64,000 nucleotides of DNA from Citrobacter enshiensis (GCF_029338175.1 NZ_CP119862.1:558001-622000), one strand, 5' to 3'. Counted from the first letter of the stretch, positions 1 to 9,119 are shown. Notes: a model not told the origin generated them from the sequence alone. Translations and numbers: made by a program.

Positions 1-322
1 TATCCATGGCCTGATCGGCGGGGAGGTTTTGCCAGCGATTAGGGCCGAGATGATCGCCTCCCAGGATGAGCTGCGACTGTGGGAAGCCAAGTGAGTCGGC
101 AAGCCGGCAAATAAAACCGCGAAAATCGGCGGGCGTCATCCCGGTGTAGCCACCGAACTGATCAACCTGGTTCGACGTAGCCTCTACCAACAACGGCGTC
201 AGGTGTTGGTGGGCATAGCGTATTGCGGCTTCAAGCACCAGTGGATGTGCGGAACAAACGGCATAAATCCCGTTTGTTTTTCCCCGTTTATGCTGTTCCA
301 CCATTTCTGTCAGATGTTTCAC
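1..322 (-). CDS. kbaZ: KbaZ/AgaZ, tagatose-1,6-bisphosphate aldolase subunit (partial, runs off left edge)
   Basis: The reverse strand encodes a protein that begins with a GTG codon (320-322), preceded by a GGAGAGGGA ribosome binding site. It reads V-K-H-L-T-E-M-V, then [31 protein letters not shown] and [15 protein letters not shown], which I recognise as the N-terminus of KbaZ. In the family this subunit is needed for full activity and stability of the KbaY class II aldolase in N-acetylgalactosamine and galactosamine breakdown. About 107 residues are inside the window; the rest lies to the left. It is divergent from agaR and shares the operator-rich intergenic region with it. GatZ is the close paralogue, but the AgaR neighbour favours KbaZ. 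Confidence 0.9.
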   Translation of the reverse strand, partial: MKHLTEMVEQHKRGKTNGIYAVCSAHPLVLEAAIRYAHQHLTPLLVEATSNQVDQFGGYTGMTPADFRGFICRLADSLGFPQSQLILGGDHLGPNRWQNLPADQAMD

Positions 323-355
323 TTCCCTCTCCCGGTCAGATATCTATGACATTAA

Positions 356-555
356 TCTTTCGTTTTGTTTCGATTGATACTGCTTTATGGTGTCGTAAAA
401 ATAAAACGAAAGATATTGGTTTTTCGATCTGTTTCACAAAAGAAACATAATGAAAGGTTTCAGCGGTGTGTTGACGGGGGCATGGCAGGCTTATGGGACT
501 TGCATTCCGCTAAAGGAAAGGCGTTAATAAGAAAAACGAAATGAAACGAAAGATT
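356..555. promoter_or_regulatory. kbaZ-agaR divergent regulatory region with three AgaR-like operators
   Basis: Three copies of a CTTTCGTTTT/CTTTCGTTTC-type element are visible: 356-378 on the plus strand (CTTTCGTTTTGTTTCGATT), and 396-415 and 531-555 on the minus strand (read as AAACGAAAGAT on plus). They resemble the published E. coli AgaR sites, which share a TTTC-R-TTT-Y-R-TTT-Y core. Two lie near the kbaZ start and one just in front of the agaR ribosome binding site, as expected for repression of the aga genes and autoregulation. Confidence 0.7.
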
Positions 556-571
556 TACTAAAGGATTTTTT

Positions 572-1381
572 ATGAGTAATACCGACGCTTCTGCAGATAA
601 GCGGGTAACGGGTACCAGCGAAAGGCGTGAGCAGATTATTCAGCGGTTGCGGCAGCAGGGAAGTGTGCAGGTAAACGATCTTTCAGCATTGTTCGGGGTT
701 TCCACGGTCACAATCCGCAACGATCTGGCGTTTCTGGAAAAACAGGGAATTGCCGTTCGAGCTTACGGCGGCGCGCTGATTTGCGATAGTAATATGCCTG
801 CCGCGGAACCTTCTGTTGAAGATAAAAGTTCGCTTAATACGGCGGTGAAACGCAGTATTGCCAGAGCGGCCGCGGAACTGATCAAACCCGGGCATCGCGT
901 GATCCTTGACTCCGGTACTACCACCTGTGAAATTGCCCGCATGCTACGCCAGCATACCGATGTGATAGCGATGACCAACGGTATGAACGTTGCCAATGCG
1001 TTACTCGAAGCAGATGGGGTTGAACTGCTGATGACGGGCGGGCATTTGCGTCGTCAGTCGCTGTCGTTTTACGGCGATCAGGCGGAACAGTCGTTGCAAA
1101 ATTACCACTTTGATATGCTGTTTCTCGGCGTCGATGCGATCGATTTAGATCGCGGTGTCAGCACGCACAACGAAGATGAGGCCAGACTTAATCGCCGAAT
1201 GAGTGAAGTGGCGGAACGGATTATCGTCGTCACAGACTCCAGCAAATTTAACCGTTCCAGCCTGCACAAAATTATTGATATGCAGCGTATTGATATGATT
1301 ATTGTTGATGAAGGTATTCCCGTTGAGTGTCTGGAAGCATTACGGAAGATGGGTATTGATGTGATTCTGGTTGAGAATTAA
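572..1381 (+). CDS. agaR: AgaR, DeoR-family repressor of the aga (N-acetylgalactosamine) regulon
   Basis: This 269-residue protein has the length and near-identical sequence of E. coli AgaR. An N-terminal DeoR helix-turn-helix occupies roughly residues 18-73 ([36 protein letters not shown]), followed by a DeoR-type sugar-phosphate sensor domain with GTTTCEIAR and [21 protein letters not shown]. In the family it represses the aga/kba genes until an aminosugar phosphate accumulates. The ATG at 572 follows AAAGGA at a spacing of six. It is divergent from kbaZ, and operator-like sites lie on both sides of the shared intergenic region. Confidence 0.96.
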   Translation: MSNTDASADKRVTGTSERREQIIQRLRQQGSVQVNDLSALFGVSTVTIRNDLAFLEKQGIAVRAYGGALICDSNMPAAEPSVEDKSSLNTAVKRSIARAAAELIKPGHRVILDSGTTTCEIARMLRQHTDVIAMTNGMNVANALLEADGVELLMTGGHLRRQSLSFYGDQAEQSLQNYHFDMLFLGVDAIDLDRGVSTHNEDEARLNRRMSEVAERIIVVTDSSKFNRSSLHKIIDMQRIDMIIVDEGIPVECLEALRKMGIDVILVEN

Positions 1382-1487
1382 AACTCCCTCTTGCACTGGA
1401 AGAGGCCTTTCGGGGCGCATTTGACAATATTTATCGTACCTCGCGCAACATTGTGGCCACGCTGGCAGTCGGAATGCACAGTGCGGG

Positions 1488-1516
1488 GTGACAAGGGCAC
1501 GCAAACCCTCTATACT
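1488..1516 (+). promoter_or_regulatory. rnpB promoter
   Basis: A -35 element GTGACA (1488-1493) and a -10 element TATACT (1511-1516) are separated by 17 bp. Transcription would start at about 1524, the expected first base of RNase P RNA. The GC-rich stretch between the -10 and the start looks like the discriminator of a stringently controlled stable-RNA promoter (inference). Confidence 0.88.
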
Positions 1517-1523
1517 TCGCGCC

Positions 1524-1904
<381 letters not shown>

Positions 1905-1911
1905 CTTAAAG

Positions 1912-1936
1912 AACCCCGCTTCGGCGGGGTTTTTGC
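1912..1936 (+). terminator. rnpB intrinsic terminator
   Basis: ACCCCGC-TTCG-GCGGGGT followed by five T. The stem closes on a UUCG-type loop immediately after the mature 3' end of the RNA. Confidence 0.92.
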
Positions 1937-1953
1937 TTTTACGGGGCAGGAAA

Positions 1954-2098
1954 GATGAATGACTGCTCACGACGCTATACCCAAAAGAAAGCGGCTTATC
2001 GGCCAGTGTCACCTCATTATGTAAAAACCCGCTTCGGCGGGTTTTTACTTTTACAGGGCAGAGAGGATGAATGACTGCCTACGACGCTATACCAATAG
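1954..2098 (+). repeat. Tandem repeats of the rnpB 3' end, including a second terminator
   Basis: The block starting GATGAATGACTG near the rnpB 3' end (1857) is repeated at 1954 and again at 2066. Unit two (1954-2065) keeps GCGGCTTATCGGCCAGTGTCACCT and its own terminator (2023-2047, AACCCGC-TTCG-GCGGGTT plus T run). Unit three is cut off at about 2098. Related 113-bp repeats follow rnpB in E. coli, so the repeats are ancestral. Here they end where the PTS operon begins, which makes them the probable insertion boundary. Confidence 0.85.
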
Positions 2099-2109
2099 GG
2101 GCGTTGAAA

Positions 2110-2805
2110 TCAAATTACATCTTCGGAATACACGATTTCAGCATTAGGATGTATTTTCACCAGCGATGCTGGCAGGGACGTCGTCACGTTACTTTTAAGT
2201 AACTTGTCAAAGATCTCCTTTTTATGCTCGCCAGTCACCATCAAAATGACTTTTTTGGCTGACATAATTTCCTGCAATCCTAACGATATACCAAATTCAA
2301 TATTATTCTTACCCGATACCATAGGATGTGCTTTTGAAGCCGAGTGCAGCGTAACTTTACTGACGTTTACTGGCAAGCCGTCGTTAGGTTCGATAAAACC
2401 AATATGCCCGTTCATACCCAGACCAATAATACATAAGTCAGGATTCTTCATGGAGTCCATTACTTCCTGAATACGTTCAACTTCGGTTTCCGGTAATTCA
2501 CCGCCATCGAACGCGATGTAGTTTTCTGGTTGAATACCCCATGGCTTAACAACATGTTCAGTTAAATAGTGCTCACACGAGTCTTTATCCGAATTACTGA
2601 GACCCACCCATTCATCTAACTTAATGATTTTTGCTTTGCTGGCAGGACTGGACAGCATTGACGGTACCATATCAAATGCTTTAGTCGGTGTTCCACCTGA
2701 AGCAAGAATAAATGAAGCGTCTTCTTTTCTCGCGATAGTGTCGGCAATCTGTTGTGCTACATGGGCCGCAACATCTTCCTGGGTCGTTAATTTAACCAAT
2801 TGCAT
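2110..2805 (-). CDS. Glucosamine/galactosamine-6-phosphate deaminase-isomerase (NagB/AgaI family)
   Basis: This 231-residue protein belongs to the NagB/RpiA/6-phosphogluconolactonase fold. Visible motifs are ILASGGTPTKAFD (phosphate loop), IIKLDEWVGL, IIGLGMNGHIGFIEPND (active-site His, with Asn where E. coli NagB has Asp) and MVTGEHKKEI. Enzymes of this family turn an aminosugar 6-phosphate into a ketose phosphate plus ammonia. The SCEHYLTEHVV segment resembles AgaI more than NagB, so galactosamine-6-phosphate is as likely a substrate as glucosamine-6-phosphate. It is the last gene of the PTS operon; its AGAGG ribosome binding site lies inside the end of the GntR gene, three bases upstream. 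No deacetylase accompanies it. The gene is AT-richer than its chromosomal neighbours. Confidence 0.85.
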   Translation of the reverse strand: MQLVKLTTQEDVAAHVAQQIADTIARKEDASFILASGGTPTKAFDMVPSMLSSPASKAKIIKLDEWVGLSNSDKDSCEHYLTEHVVKPWGIQPENYIAFDGGELPETEVERIQEVMDSMKNPDLCIIGLGMNGHIGFIEPNDGLPVNVSKVTLHSASKAHPMVSGKNNIEFGISLGLQEIMSAKKVILMVTGEHKKEIFDKLLKSNVTTSLPASLVKIHPNAEIVYSEDVI

Positions 2806-2808
2806 CAG

Positions 2809-3522
2809 TTAACCTCTTTTCATATTTCGTGTAAATTCAAGAATGCCTGAATCAGTGATTGAGACGGTGTATTCAAATACACCATTCTCATTTGAACCGA
2901 TGCGAATAACGCTCATCATGGGGGTGGGTTCATTCACCTCAAAAATTTTGCACTGCTCTTCATTGAGAATAATGGGCGTGAGCTTTTCTTTAATGCTCAT
3001 TTCGCCGCTCTTGCCGATATCATCAAGGGCCCGGTACAAGCCAACCTGTTCAACATGTTCAATATTAAGCAAGTTAAATGTTGATTGCAGAAGATAGGTA
3101 TCTTCAAGAACAGCCAGAGAGTCGTTGACATAACGACGACGGGATATGACTGCAAAACATTCATCTGCGGCAACACCAAAAATATTTGCGACAAACGCAG
3201 ACTTTAGAAAATCAACTTTCTCAATAATGGTTTTATGTTTCAGGCCTTTTTTATCCACATCCTGAGTAAAGCTCAACTCAGGTTCGACCTCCTCACGGAG
3301 CATCGGAATAGTCACAATATTACCAATGCCCTGTTTCGAGACGAGGTAGCCACGCTCAATCAGGTAAGCAATAGCGCTACGTATGGTTGAGCGGCTGCAT
3401 TGATATTTTTCTTTTAGCATCAATTCTGACGTTAATTTATCACCTTCCTGTAAACCGCGAATCTCTTCTAAAATCAGTTCAGAAATCTGCAGATACTTCG
3501 GCAATAAATGTTTAGATTCCAT
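2809..3522 (-). CDS. GntR-family (HutC/UTRA) transcriptional regulator of the PTS operon
   Basis: About 237 residues. The N-terminus is a GntR winged helix (PKYLQISELILEEIRG; RSTIRSAIAYLIERGYL) and the C-terminal half a UTRA effector domain, the arrangement of the HutC/NagR group that senses sugar phosphates. I choose the ATG at 3522 because AGGAAGAAG precedes it at good spacing; an in-frame ATG at 3537 lacks this. The start overlaps the end of the EIIA gene by 11 bp, so the two are translationally coupled. It probably binds the palindrome at 6049-6068 in front of the operon (inference). A regulator placed between the transporter and catabolic genes gives autoregulation with the operon. Confidence 0.86.
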   Translation of the reverse strand: MESKHLLPKYLQISELILEEIRGLQEGDKLTSELMLKEKYQCSRSTIRSAIAYLIERGYLVSKQGIGNIVTIPMLREEVEPELSFTQDVDKKGLKHKTIIEKVDFLKSAFVANIFGVAADECFAVISRRRYVNDSLAVLEDTYLLQSTFNLLNIEHVEQVGLYRALDDIGKSGEMSIKEKLTPIILNEEQCKIFEVNEPTPMMSVIRIGSNENGVFEYTVSITDSGILEFTRNMKRG

Positions 3523-3949
3523 CGTCTTCTTCCTCAATGGATATCTGCGTATCTTCTATAACAAACGCAGATATTGATTCTTTCCCCTGCTCTAACACTA
3601 TTTCAACCAGTTCAGGCATGGTATCGACGTCATCGCGAGCTTCGATAGCGGCCACCACCATATTGAAATTTGTACCGGTTAGAACCTCAATGTCATAACC
3701 TTTTAGTTTTAACTCTACTGACTTATTAAATGGGGTACCACCCTTCATGTCAGTAAGAACTAAAAATGCAGAGTTCTGTTCCTGAGATGTCACCAGACAT
3801 TCCAGTTGTTCCATGAACACGACTGAAGACATATCGTAGGCATAGGGAACGGCATAAAAATTGTCTACATCGCCCAGTACGCCTTTAATCAGACTCTGTA
3901 ACCCTTGAGAGAATTCTCCGTGGCCGCTAATGATCACTACAACGTTCAT
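3512..3949 (-). CDS. PTS mannose/fructose/sorbose-family component EIIA
   Basis: This 145-residue protein has the EIIA-Man fold signature VVVIISGHGEFSQGL, with His10 as the expected phosphorylation site, and the family segments FLVLTDMKGGTPFNKS and VLTGTNFNMVV. It accepts phosphate from HPr and passes it to EIIB in the cytoplasm. In this operon EIIA is a separate protein, not fused to EIIB as in E. coli ManX. Its first base overlaps the last base of the EIID gene (shared position 3949) and its end overlaps the regulator gene. Confidence 0.9.
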   Translation of the reverse strand: MNVVVIISGHGEFSQGLQSLIKGVLGDVDNFYAVPYAYDMSSVVFMEQLECLVTSQEQNSAFLVLTDMKGGTPFNKSVELKLKGYDIEVLTGTNFNMVVAAIEARDDVDTMPELVEIVLEQGKESISAFVIEDTQISIEEEDDGI

Positions 3950-4761
3950 TACACAATCCCCGCAGCGGCGCCAATGATTGAAAGTGCTGTGATGGCGCCA
4001 ATCATGACCAGCGGTTTGACTTTTTTGATCTTAACGGCGTAGAACACTGCGATGGCGACCAGCGCAGGCAGTAAGTTAGGCATCACGGCATCAAGCAGAT
4101 CGCTTTGCAGTTTAACCACCATGTCTCCGGCATCGAGCGTTAGCGGTGTCGATATTGAAATATAGGATGCCATCAGGCCGCCTATCACCGTCATCCCAAG
4201 AATGGTGGCGGTACGTGAAAGCTGTGCGGAAACCGTCTTGATGTTGGCAAAGGCCTTTGTGCCATTTTTGTAGGCAAAGTGCATCAGGCCAAAACGGATC
4301 GAAAACTGAATCACGAAGAAGCTGATCAGATAAAAGAACGGCGCGAACACGTTACCGTGGCTTGCCAGACTCGCGGCAATACCGGCAATGATGGGGATCG
4401 CCGTCGCCCACAGTAACGAGTCACCTAAACCTGCCATTGGCGCCATCGCGCTGATTTTAATGCTACGGATAACGTCAGGCGCCGCTTTCTTACGTTCGGC
4501 GGCCAACGCCAGGCCAAAAGCAAATGTGGGCACAAAGGTGTTGGTGTTGAAAAACTCACTGTGCAAATTCAACGACTTTTTAAGATCGTCAGGATTGGTG
4601 TGGATCTTCTTCAATGCGGGCAGCATTGAGTAAATGACACCGCCTGCCTGCATACGCTCGTAGTTAAAACTGGTATTCAACAGCATTGAGCGCCAGCACA
4701 CCTTATTTAAGTCTGCTTTGGTTAATTCAGGCGCTTCAGTTTGGTCGATAAAATCGCTCAT
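3949..4761 (-). CDS. PTS mannose/fructose/sorbose-family component EIID
   Basis: This 270-residue membrane protein matches EIID of the mannose family: a soluble N-terminus with TKADLNKVCWRSMLLNTSFNYERMQAGGVIYSM (read in parts), then GLGDSLLWATAIPI and several hydrophobic helices at the C-terminus ending in a short Ala/Ile-rich helix. With EIIC it forms the membrane channel. The C-terminal end abuts the EIIA start and the N-terminus lies one base after the EIIC stop, so translation of C, D and A is tightly coupled. Confidence 0.92.
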   Translation of the reverse strand: MSDFIDQTEAPELTKADLNKVCWRSMLLNTSFNYERMQAGGVIYSMLPALKKIHTNPDDLKKSLNLHSEFFNTNTFVPTFAFGLALAAERKKAAPDVIRSIKISAMAPMAGLGDSLLWATAIPIIAGIAASLASHGNVFAPFFYLISFFVIQFSIRFGLMHFAYKNGTKAFANIKTVSAQLSRTATILGMTVIGGLMASYISISTPLTLDAGDMVVKLQSDLLDAVMPNLLPALVAIAVFYAVKIKKVKPLVMIGAITALSIIGAAAGIV

Positions 4762-4762
4762 C

Positions 4763-5542
4763 TTAGATCCCTTCTTCTTCGGCTTCTGGCGCCGTTTTAG
4801 TCATAGTCTGCTGACGATGTTGATTAGAAAAGAAATCGTAAGCGGCGAAACAACCCCCAAAGATAGCCAGCGCGAGGATCGGCATCTTCAGGTAACTCAC
4901 TGCGGCGAAACCGGCAATCAGGAACAGGATATGCTGGCGTTGCCACATCATTTTAAGCAGCATGGCGAAACCAACGGCAGGCAGGATCCCACCTGCGACG
5001 CTCAGACCGTGGATGACAAACTCAGGTAACGATTTGATGAAGCCGGAGGCTTGTTCGGCGCCAAAGTAAATCGGAATAAAAGCGACAACAAAGTACAAGA
5101 TGAAGGCGAGGCTAAGACCCGTCCATTGAGTACGGGCAAAACCAGAGAAATTCATGGTTTCGATATAGCGATCGTTTTTATGCATGTACACCGCAAGGAA
5201 AGTACAAAATGCGGTCATGATCGCCTGCATCAGGATGGCGAATGGCACCGCCAGAGCAACAGATACCTTTGGATCGAGCCCGCTCACAATCGTGAACGTT
5301 ACGCCGATAACGGTACCGATCACCATGTTAGGGGGTTGGGCGCCGCCAAATGCCGCAGTCTGACCCAGAAAGACCAATTCCAGAATCGCACCGACCATCA
5401 AACCTGTTTTGACGTCACCCAGCACCAGACCAATCAAAAAGCCAACCACCACCGGGCGATAGGTTTGAAACTGCTCAGCAAACGAATCCGCACCGGTAAA
5501 TGCGGCAACAAGCGCAATGAGCAAAACTGTTGTTAATTCCAT
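4763..5542 (-). CDS. PTS mannose/fructose/sorbose-family component EIIC
   Basis: This 259-residue polytopic protein begins MELTTVLLIALVAAFTGADSF and carries the EIIC-Man hallmarks GLVLGDVKTGLMVGAILELVFLG and AQPPNMVIGTVIGV (given in parts). It forms the sugar-conducting membrane domain with EIID. The C-terminal tail (TMTKTAPEAEEEGI) is charged and cytoplasmic. It lies five bases after the EIIB stop. Substrate cannot be read from EIIC alone; the linked deaminase points to an aminosugar. Confidence 0.92.
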   Translation of the reverse strand: MELTTVLLIALVAAFTGADSFAEQFQTYRPVVVGFLIGLVLGDVKTGLMVGAILELVFLGQTAAFGGAQPPNMVIGTVIGVTFTIVSGLDPKVSVALAVPFAILMQAIMTAFCTFLAVYMHKNDRYIETMNFSGFARTQWTGLSLAFILYFVVAFIPIYFGAEQASGFIKSLPEFVIHGLSVAGGILPAVGFAMLLKMMWQRQHILFLIAGFAAVSYLKMPILALAIFGGCFAAYDFFSNQHRQQTMTKTAPEAEEEGI

Positions 5543-5547
5543 GAAAT

Positions 5548-6018
5548 TTAACCTTTGTAGACTTGTTTGCTGTCATTAGGCGTCAGTGCGTAGTACACAT
5601 TAATTCCCTTGCTGACCAACGCATCCAGGGCCGCTTTCTCTTCAAGGTTTACGTGATAGGACTTGTAAACTTTGATGTCGTGCTCGGTGGAATAAGCGCG
5701 ATTCCCCAGGTTGATCTCTTTGATCGGCACGCCGTTTTCAACAAGCTTTAACGCATCCAGCGGGTTATCAGCCAGCAGCAGAATGTGTTGTTTCTGTGAT
5801 GCCTGGTGAATGACATCGATCGTTTTTTGGACTGAAAAATAGCGAACCCCAACCCCTTCTGGCGCGGCAATGGATATCAACTGTTTTCTCATTTCATCTT
5901 CGGCTACAGCGTCATTGCAGATAACAACCAGATTTGACTGTGTATGCGGAATCCATCCCGTCGCAACCTGACCGTGAATGTAGCGGTCATCTAAGCGGGT
6001 GTGCACGATATTCACCAT
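5548..6018 (-). CDS. PTS mannose/fructose/sorbose-family component EIIB
   Basis: This 156-residue protein carries the EIIB-Man phosphorylation motif RLDDRYIHGQVATGW with His15 as the phospho-acceptor, followed by LVVICNDAVAEDEMRK. It takes phosphate from EIIA and transfers it to the incoming sugar. It is the promoter-proximal gene of the operon B-C-D-A-regulator-deaminase. The ATG at 6018 is preceded by GGAGAATGAACC on the reverse strand. A perfect 9-bp inverted repeat sits about 30 bp upstream. Confidence 0.92.
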   Translation of the reverse strand: MVNIVHTRLDDRYIHGQVATGWIPHTQSNLVVICNDAVAEDEMRKQLISIAAPEGVGVRYFSVQKTIDVIHQASQKQHILLLADNPLDALKLVENGVPIKEINLGNRAYSTEHDIKVYKSYHVNLEEKAALDALVSKGINVYYALTPNDSKQVYKG

Positions 6019-6048
6019 GGTTCATTCTCCAGACCGTTGAGTGATTAT

Positions 6049-6068
6049 TTGTCCGGATGTCCGGACAA
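6049..6068 (-). promoter_or_regulatory. Palindromic operator at head of the PTS operon (probable GntR-regulator site)
   Basis: TTGTCCGGA-TG-TCCGGACAA is a perfect 9-bp inverted repeat with a 2-bp spacer, between the EIIB start and a GATAAT hexamer read on the minus strand (6072-6082 region) that could serve as the -10. Position and symmetry fit a dimeric repressor. Assignment to the operon's own GntR protein is inference. Confidence 0.65.
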
Positions 6069-6082
6069 GTGCAATTATCAAC

Positions 6083-7013
6083 CATAACCCAGGATAAAAA
6101 TGAGAAAGCGGTCAAAAAATAGAACAAAATGAAAATCCATTTCAGAACAGAACGGTGATCGCTGAAAACATCGGTGGCGGGGCGCGAGGGACTGAGAGCG
6201 CGAGATCTCGTTGAATTGTGTCTCTCTGGCTACCTTCTCTGAGGCTCTTTGTAGCGTAAGGGCAACGGAAAATCGGCCAGAATTCCCGCTCATTTTGCGG
6301 TTTCGTGGTGAACGAAAATGGTCAAGGATGAGGGACGTTCTTACCTCGGGAAACCAGCATTGTGTCCGTTCAGATCTTGTTTAGCGGATAATGTACTCGT
6401 TGATGGCATGAATTTAGCGCTCTCTGAGCGTAGTAAACGGGGGGACACCGGGTAATAAATCGGCATATTTGAAATAGCGCGGACAGTATTCATCTGGAGA
6501 GATTTCTTGTTTTGTGACGATTAACACAAAACGCTACCACTGCGTATTTTTGCCAGACAAAAGAAATGCTGATGATCAAAATCACAAAATTACACGCTGC
6601 TAAAATTGACAAATAAAGTGTTAAAATATTGTTTGAAATGATAATAAAGAGTGTTGAATGGTTTAACAAATGATAAATATAATATTTTTTTACAAACAAA
6701 CCAGGTAAAAAAATGTGATGTGCCACAATTTTTAACGGCAATCTTGTCCTGCTTATACGGATAGTTGATAAATTACTTTATAAATTTAAATGTAAATTTG
6801 CGTGATAATTACGCTGTAATTGCTTGAATTATCGTCGGTGTGGTCTTTTGAAAATAACCTCTGAAACGCAGGTGTTATCGCCATAAAATATCGTTATCCC
6901 CTGCGTTTTTTCTTGATAAAAGTCCTGTCAAAGTCGCACTAGTCTTGTCTATCATGATGATTTGTAAGTGTTTATTTTGAAAAATATAGGTCTGATAAAT
7001 GTAAGGTAAGGTA
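6083..7013. other. Long AT-rich intergenic region upstream of tdcA, no supported gene
   Basis: About 930 bp between the PTS operon promoter and the tdc promoter. The half nearest tdcA (6500-7000) is very AT-rich with runs of A and T, as in the curved, IHF/H-NS-responsive region known upstream of E. coli tdcA. Short open frames occur on the minus strand, but none has a convincing ribosome binding site or recognisable product. I find no clear tdcR, which sits upstream of tdcA in E. coli. Confidence 0.6.
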
Positions 7014-7060
7014 ATTTGTGAGTGGTCGCACATAACCACATAACTTTTATTTGGTACACT
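7014..7060 (+). promoter_or_regulatory. tdc operon promoter with CRP site
   Basis: AATTTGTGAGTGGTCGCACA (7014-7033) contains a CRP-type inverted repeat (TGTGA-N6-GCACA, centre 7024.5). A -10 hexamer TACACT lies at 7055-7060, giving a start near 7066 and a CRP centre near -41.5, the class II arrangement known for E. coli tdc. There is no good -35, consistent with activator dependence. Confidence 0.82.
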
Positions 7061-7095
7061 TCCTGCCGTCAATAAAGTAATTAATGCAGGCCGAT

Positions 7096-8034
7096 ATGAA
7101 TACTATTCTTCTCCCTAAAACACAGCACTTAGTGGTCTTTCAGGAAGTCATTAGAAGCGGTTCTATCGGCTCGGCTGCAAAAGAATTAGGATTAACTCAG
7201 CCAGCGGTCAGCAAAATTGTCAGTGATGTTGAAGCCTATTTTGGTGTTGAGTTAGTCGTTCGTAAAAATACGGGCGTGACATTGACGAGTGCGGGTCAGG
7301 TATTGTTGTCCTGGTCCGAAACAATCACCCGTGAAATGAAAAACATGGTGAATGAGATGAACAGCATGACCTGCAATACGGTCGTCGACGTCTCGTTTGG
7401 TTTTCCTTCGCTGATTGGCTTTACTTTCATGTCAGACATGATTCACAAGTTTAAAGAGGTGTTCCCGAAAGCGCAGGTTTCTATGTACGAAGCGCAGCTT
7501 TCCTCTTTTCTACCTGCGATTCGTGATGGCCGACTGGACTTCGCTATCGGTACGCTGAGTGATGAGATGAAACTGCAAGATCTGCATGTGGAGCCGCTCT
7601 TTGAATCCGAGTTTGTGTTGGTTGCCAGCAAGTCCCGAACATGCACCGGCACCACTACGCTGGAATCGTTGAAGAACGAACAGTGGGTGTTGCCGCAAAC
7701 GAATATGGGCTACTACAGCGAACTCCTCACCACGTTACAAAGAAATGGCATCAACAGCGAAAACATCGTTAAAACAGACTCTGTTGTCACCATTTATAAT
7801 CTTGTTCTCAATGCTGATTTTCTGACCGTCATTCCCTGCGATATGACCACACCTTTTGGTTCAAATCAGTTTATTACTATTCCTGTTGAGGAGACTTTAC
7901 CGGTTGCGCGTTATGCCGCGGTATGGTCTAAGAATTATCGAATTAAAAAGGCAGCATCGGTTTTGGTTGAATTAGCCAAAGAATATTCATCATATAATGG
8001 TTGCAGACGAAAGCAATTAATCGAAATTAACTGA
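7096..8034 (+). CDS. tdcA: TdcA, LysR-family activator of the tdc operon
   Basis: I choose the ATG at 7096 (312 residues, beginning MNTILLPKTQHLVVF), which gives the E. coli TdcA length; an in-frame ATG at 7084 would add four residues but lacks the AGGCC spacing. The N-terminal LysR helix-turn-helix (GSIGSAAKELGLTQPAVSKI) spans roughly residues 5-65. The rest is the periplasmic-binding-protein-like effector domain (VSFGFPSLIGF, DFAIGTLSDEMK). TdcA activates tdcABCDEFG under anaerobic conditions together with CRP and IHF. It is the first gene of its own operon. Confidence 0.96.
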   Translation: MNTILLPKTQHLVVFQEVIRSGSIGSAAKELGLTQPAVSKIVSDVEAYFGVELVVRKNTGVTLTSAGQVLLSWSETITREMKNMVNEMNSMTCNTVVDVSFGFPSLIGFTFMSDMIHKFKEVFPKAQVSMYEAQLSSFLPAIRDGRLDFAIGTLSDEMKLQDLHVEPLFESEFVLVASKSRTCTGTTTLESLKNEQWVLPQTNMGYYSELLTTLQRNGINSENIVKTDSVVTIYNLVLNADFLTVIPCDMTTPFGSNQFITIPVEETLPVARYAAVWSKNYRIKKAASVLVELAKEYSSYNGCRRKQLIEIN

Positions 8035-8129
8035 ATTTAGTTTTAATCCGTAATTGACGCCATGTGTCTGAATATCAGACATTGGTAACAGCTATTCATA
8101 TTAGTTTAATACCCAGGTAAGAGGTTTTC

Positions 8130-9119
8130 ATGCACATTACATACGATCTCCCGGTTGCTATTGAAGATGTCATCGAAGCGAAAAAAAGACTTGCGGGCAA
8201 AATCTATAAAACGGGGATGCCTCGCTCCAACTATTTGAGTGAACGTTGCAAAGGTGAAATATTCCTGAAGTTTGAAAATATGCAACGTACAGGCTCATTT
8301 AAAATCCGTGGCGCATTTAATAAACTCAGCTCTTTAACGGAAGCGGAAAGACGCAAAGGTGTTGTGGCCTGTTCTGCGGGTAACCACGCGCAAGGTGTTT
8401 CTCTCTCCTGTGCCATGCTCGGAATTGACGGCAAGGTTGTCATGCCTAAAGGCGCGCCGAAGTCTAAAGTCGCGGCCACCTGTGACTATTCTGCAGAAGT
8501 AATCCTGCACGGCGACAACTTCAACGACACGATTGCCAAAGTCAGCGAAATTGTTGAAACCGAAGGGCGTATTTTTATTCCACCGTATGATGATCCGAAA
8601 GTGATTGCCGGTCAGGGTACAATTGGCCTGGAAATCATGGAAGATTTATATGATGTCGATAACGTGATTGTCCCAATTGGCGGCGGCGGATTAATTGCAG
8701 GTGTTGCGATTGCAATTAAATCCATCAACCCGACCATTAAAATTATCGGCGTACAGTCTGAAAACGTACACGGTATGGCGGCATCTTACCATGCCGGTGA
8801 AATAACCACGCATCGAACGACCGGCACCCTGGCGGATGGTTGTGATGTCTCTCGCCCGGGTAATTTGACCTATGAAATTGTTCGTGAATTAGTTGACGAC
8901 ATCGTACTGGTCAGCGAGGACGAAATTCGCAGCAGTATGATTGCGTTAATACAGCGTAATAAAGTTGTCACCGAAGGCGCTGGTGCTCTGGCTTGTGCAG
9001 CATTATTAAGCGGGAAATTAGATAGCTATATCCAGAACAGAAAAACAGTCTGCATTATTTCTGGCGGTAATATCGATCTTTCTCGTGTATCTCAAATTAC
9101 TGGTTTAGTTGACGCTTAA
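8130..9119 (+). CDS. tdcB: TdcB, catabolic threonine dehydratase
   Basis: This 329-residue fold-type II PLP enzyme carries TGSFKIRGA (Lys58 forms the Schiff base), [10 protein letters not shown] and the glycine-rich phosphate loop [11 protein letters not shown]. It deaminates L-threonine to 2-oxobutyrate plus ammonia (and serine to pyruvate), the first step of the anaerobic pathway completed by TdcE and TdcD. It lacks the C-terminal ACT-like regulatory domain of biosynthetic IlvA; in E. coli the enzyme is AMP-activated. The start follows AAGAGG. It lies 95 bp after tdcA in the operon. Confidence 0.97.
   Translation: MHITYDLPVAIEDVIEAKKRLAGKIYKTGMPRSNYLSERCKGEIFLKFENMQRTGSFKIRGAFNKLSSLTEAERRKGVVACSAGNHAQGVSLSCAMLGIDGKVVMPKGAPKSKVAATCDYSAEVILHGDNFNDTIAKVSEIVETEGRIFIPPYDDPKVIAGQGTIGLEIMEDLYDVDNVIVPIGGGGLIAGVAIAIKSINPTIKIIGVQSENVHGMAASYHAGEITTHRTTGTLADGCDVSRPGNLTYEIVRELVDDIVLVSEDEIRSSMIALIQRNKVVTEGAGALACAALLSGKLDSYIQNRKTVCIISGGNIDLSRVSQITGLVDA

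Noticed and set aside
6490-6741. 83-codon minus-strand frame in the tdcA upstream region
   Set aside because: AT-rich sequence with a hydrophobic translation but no ribosome binding site or recognisable homologue; not a convincing tdcR.
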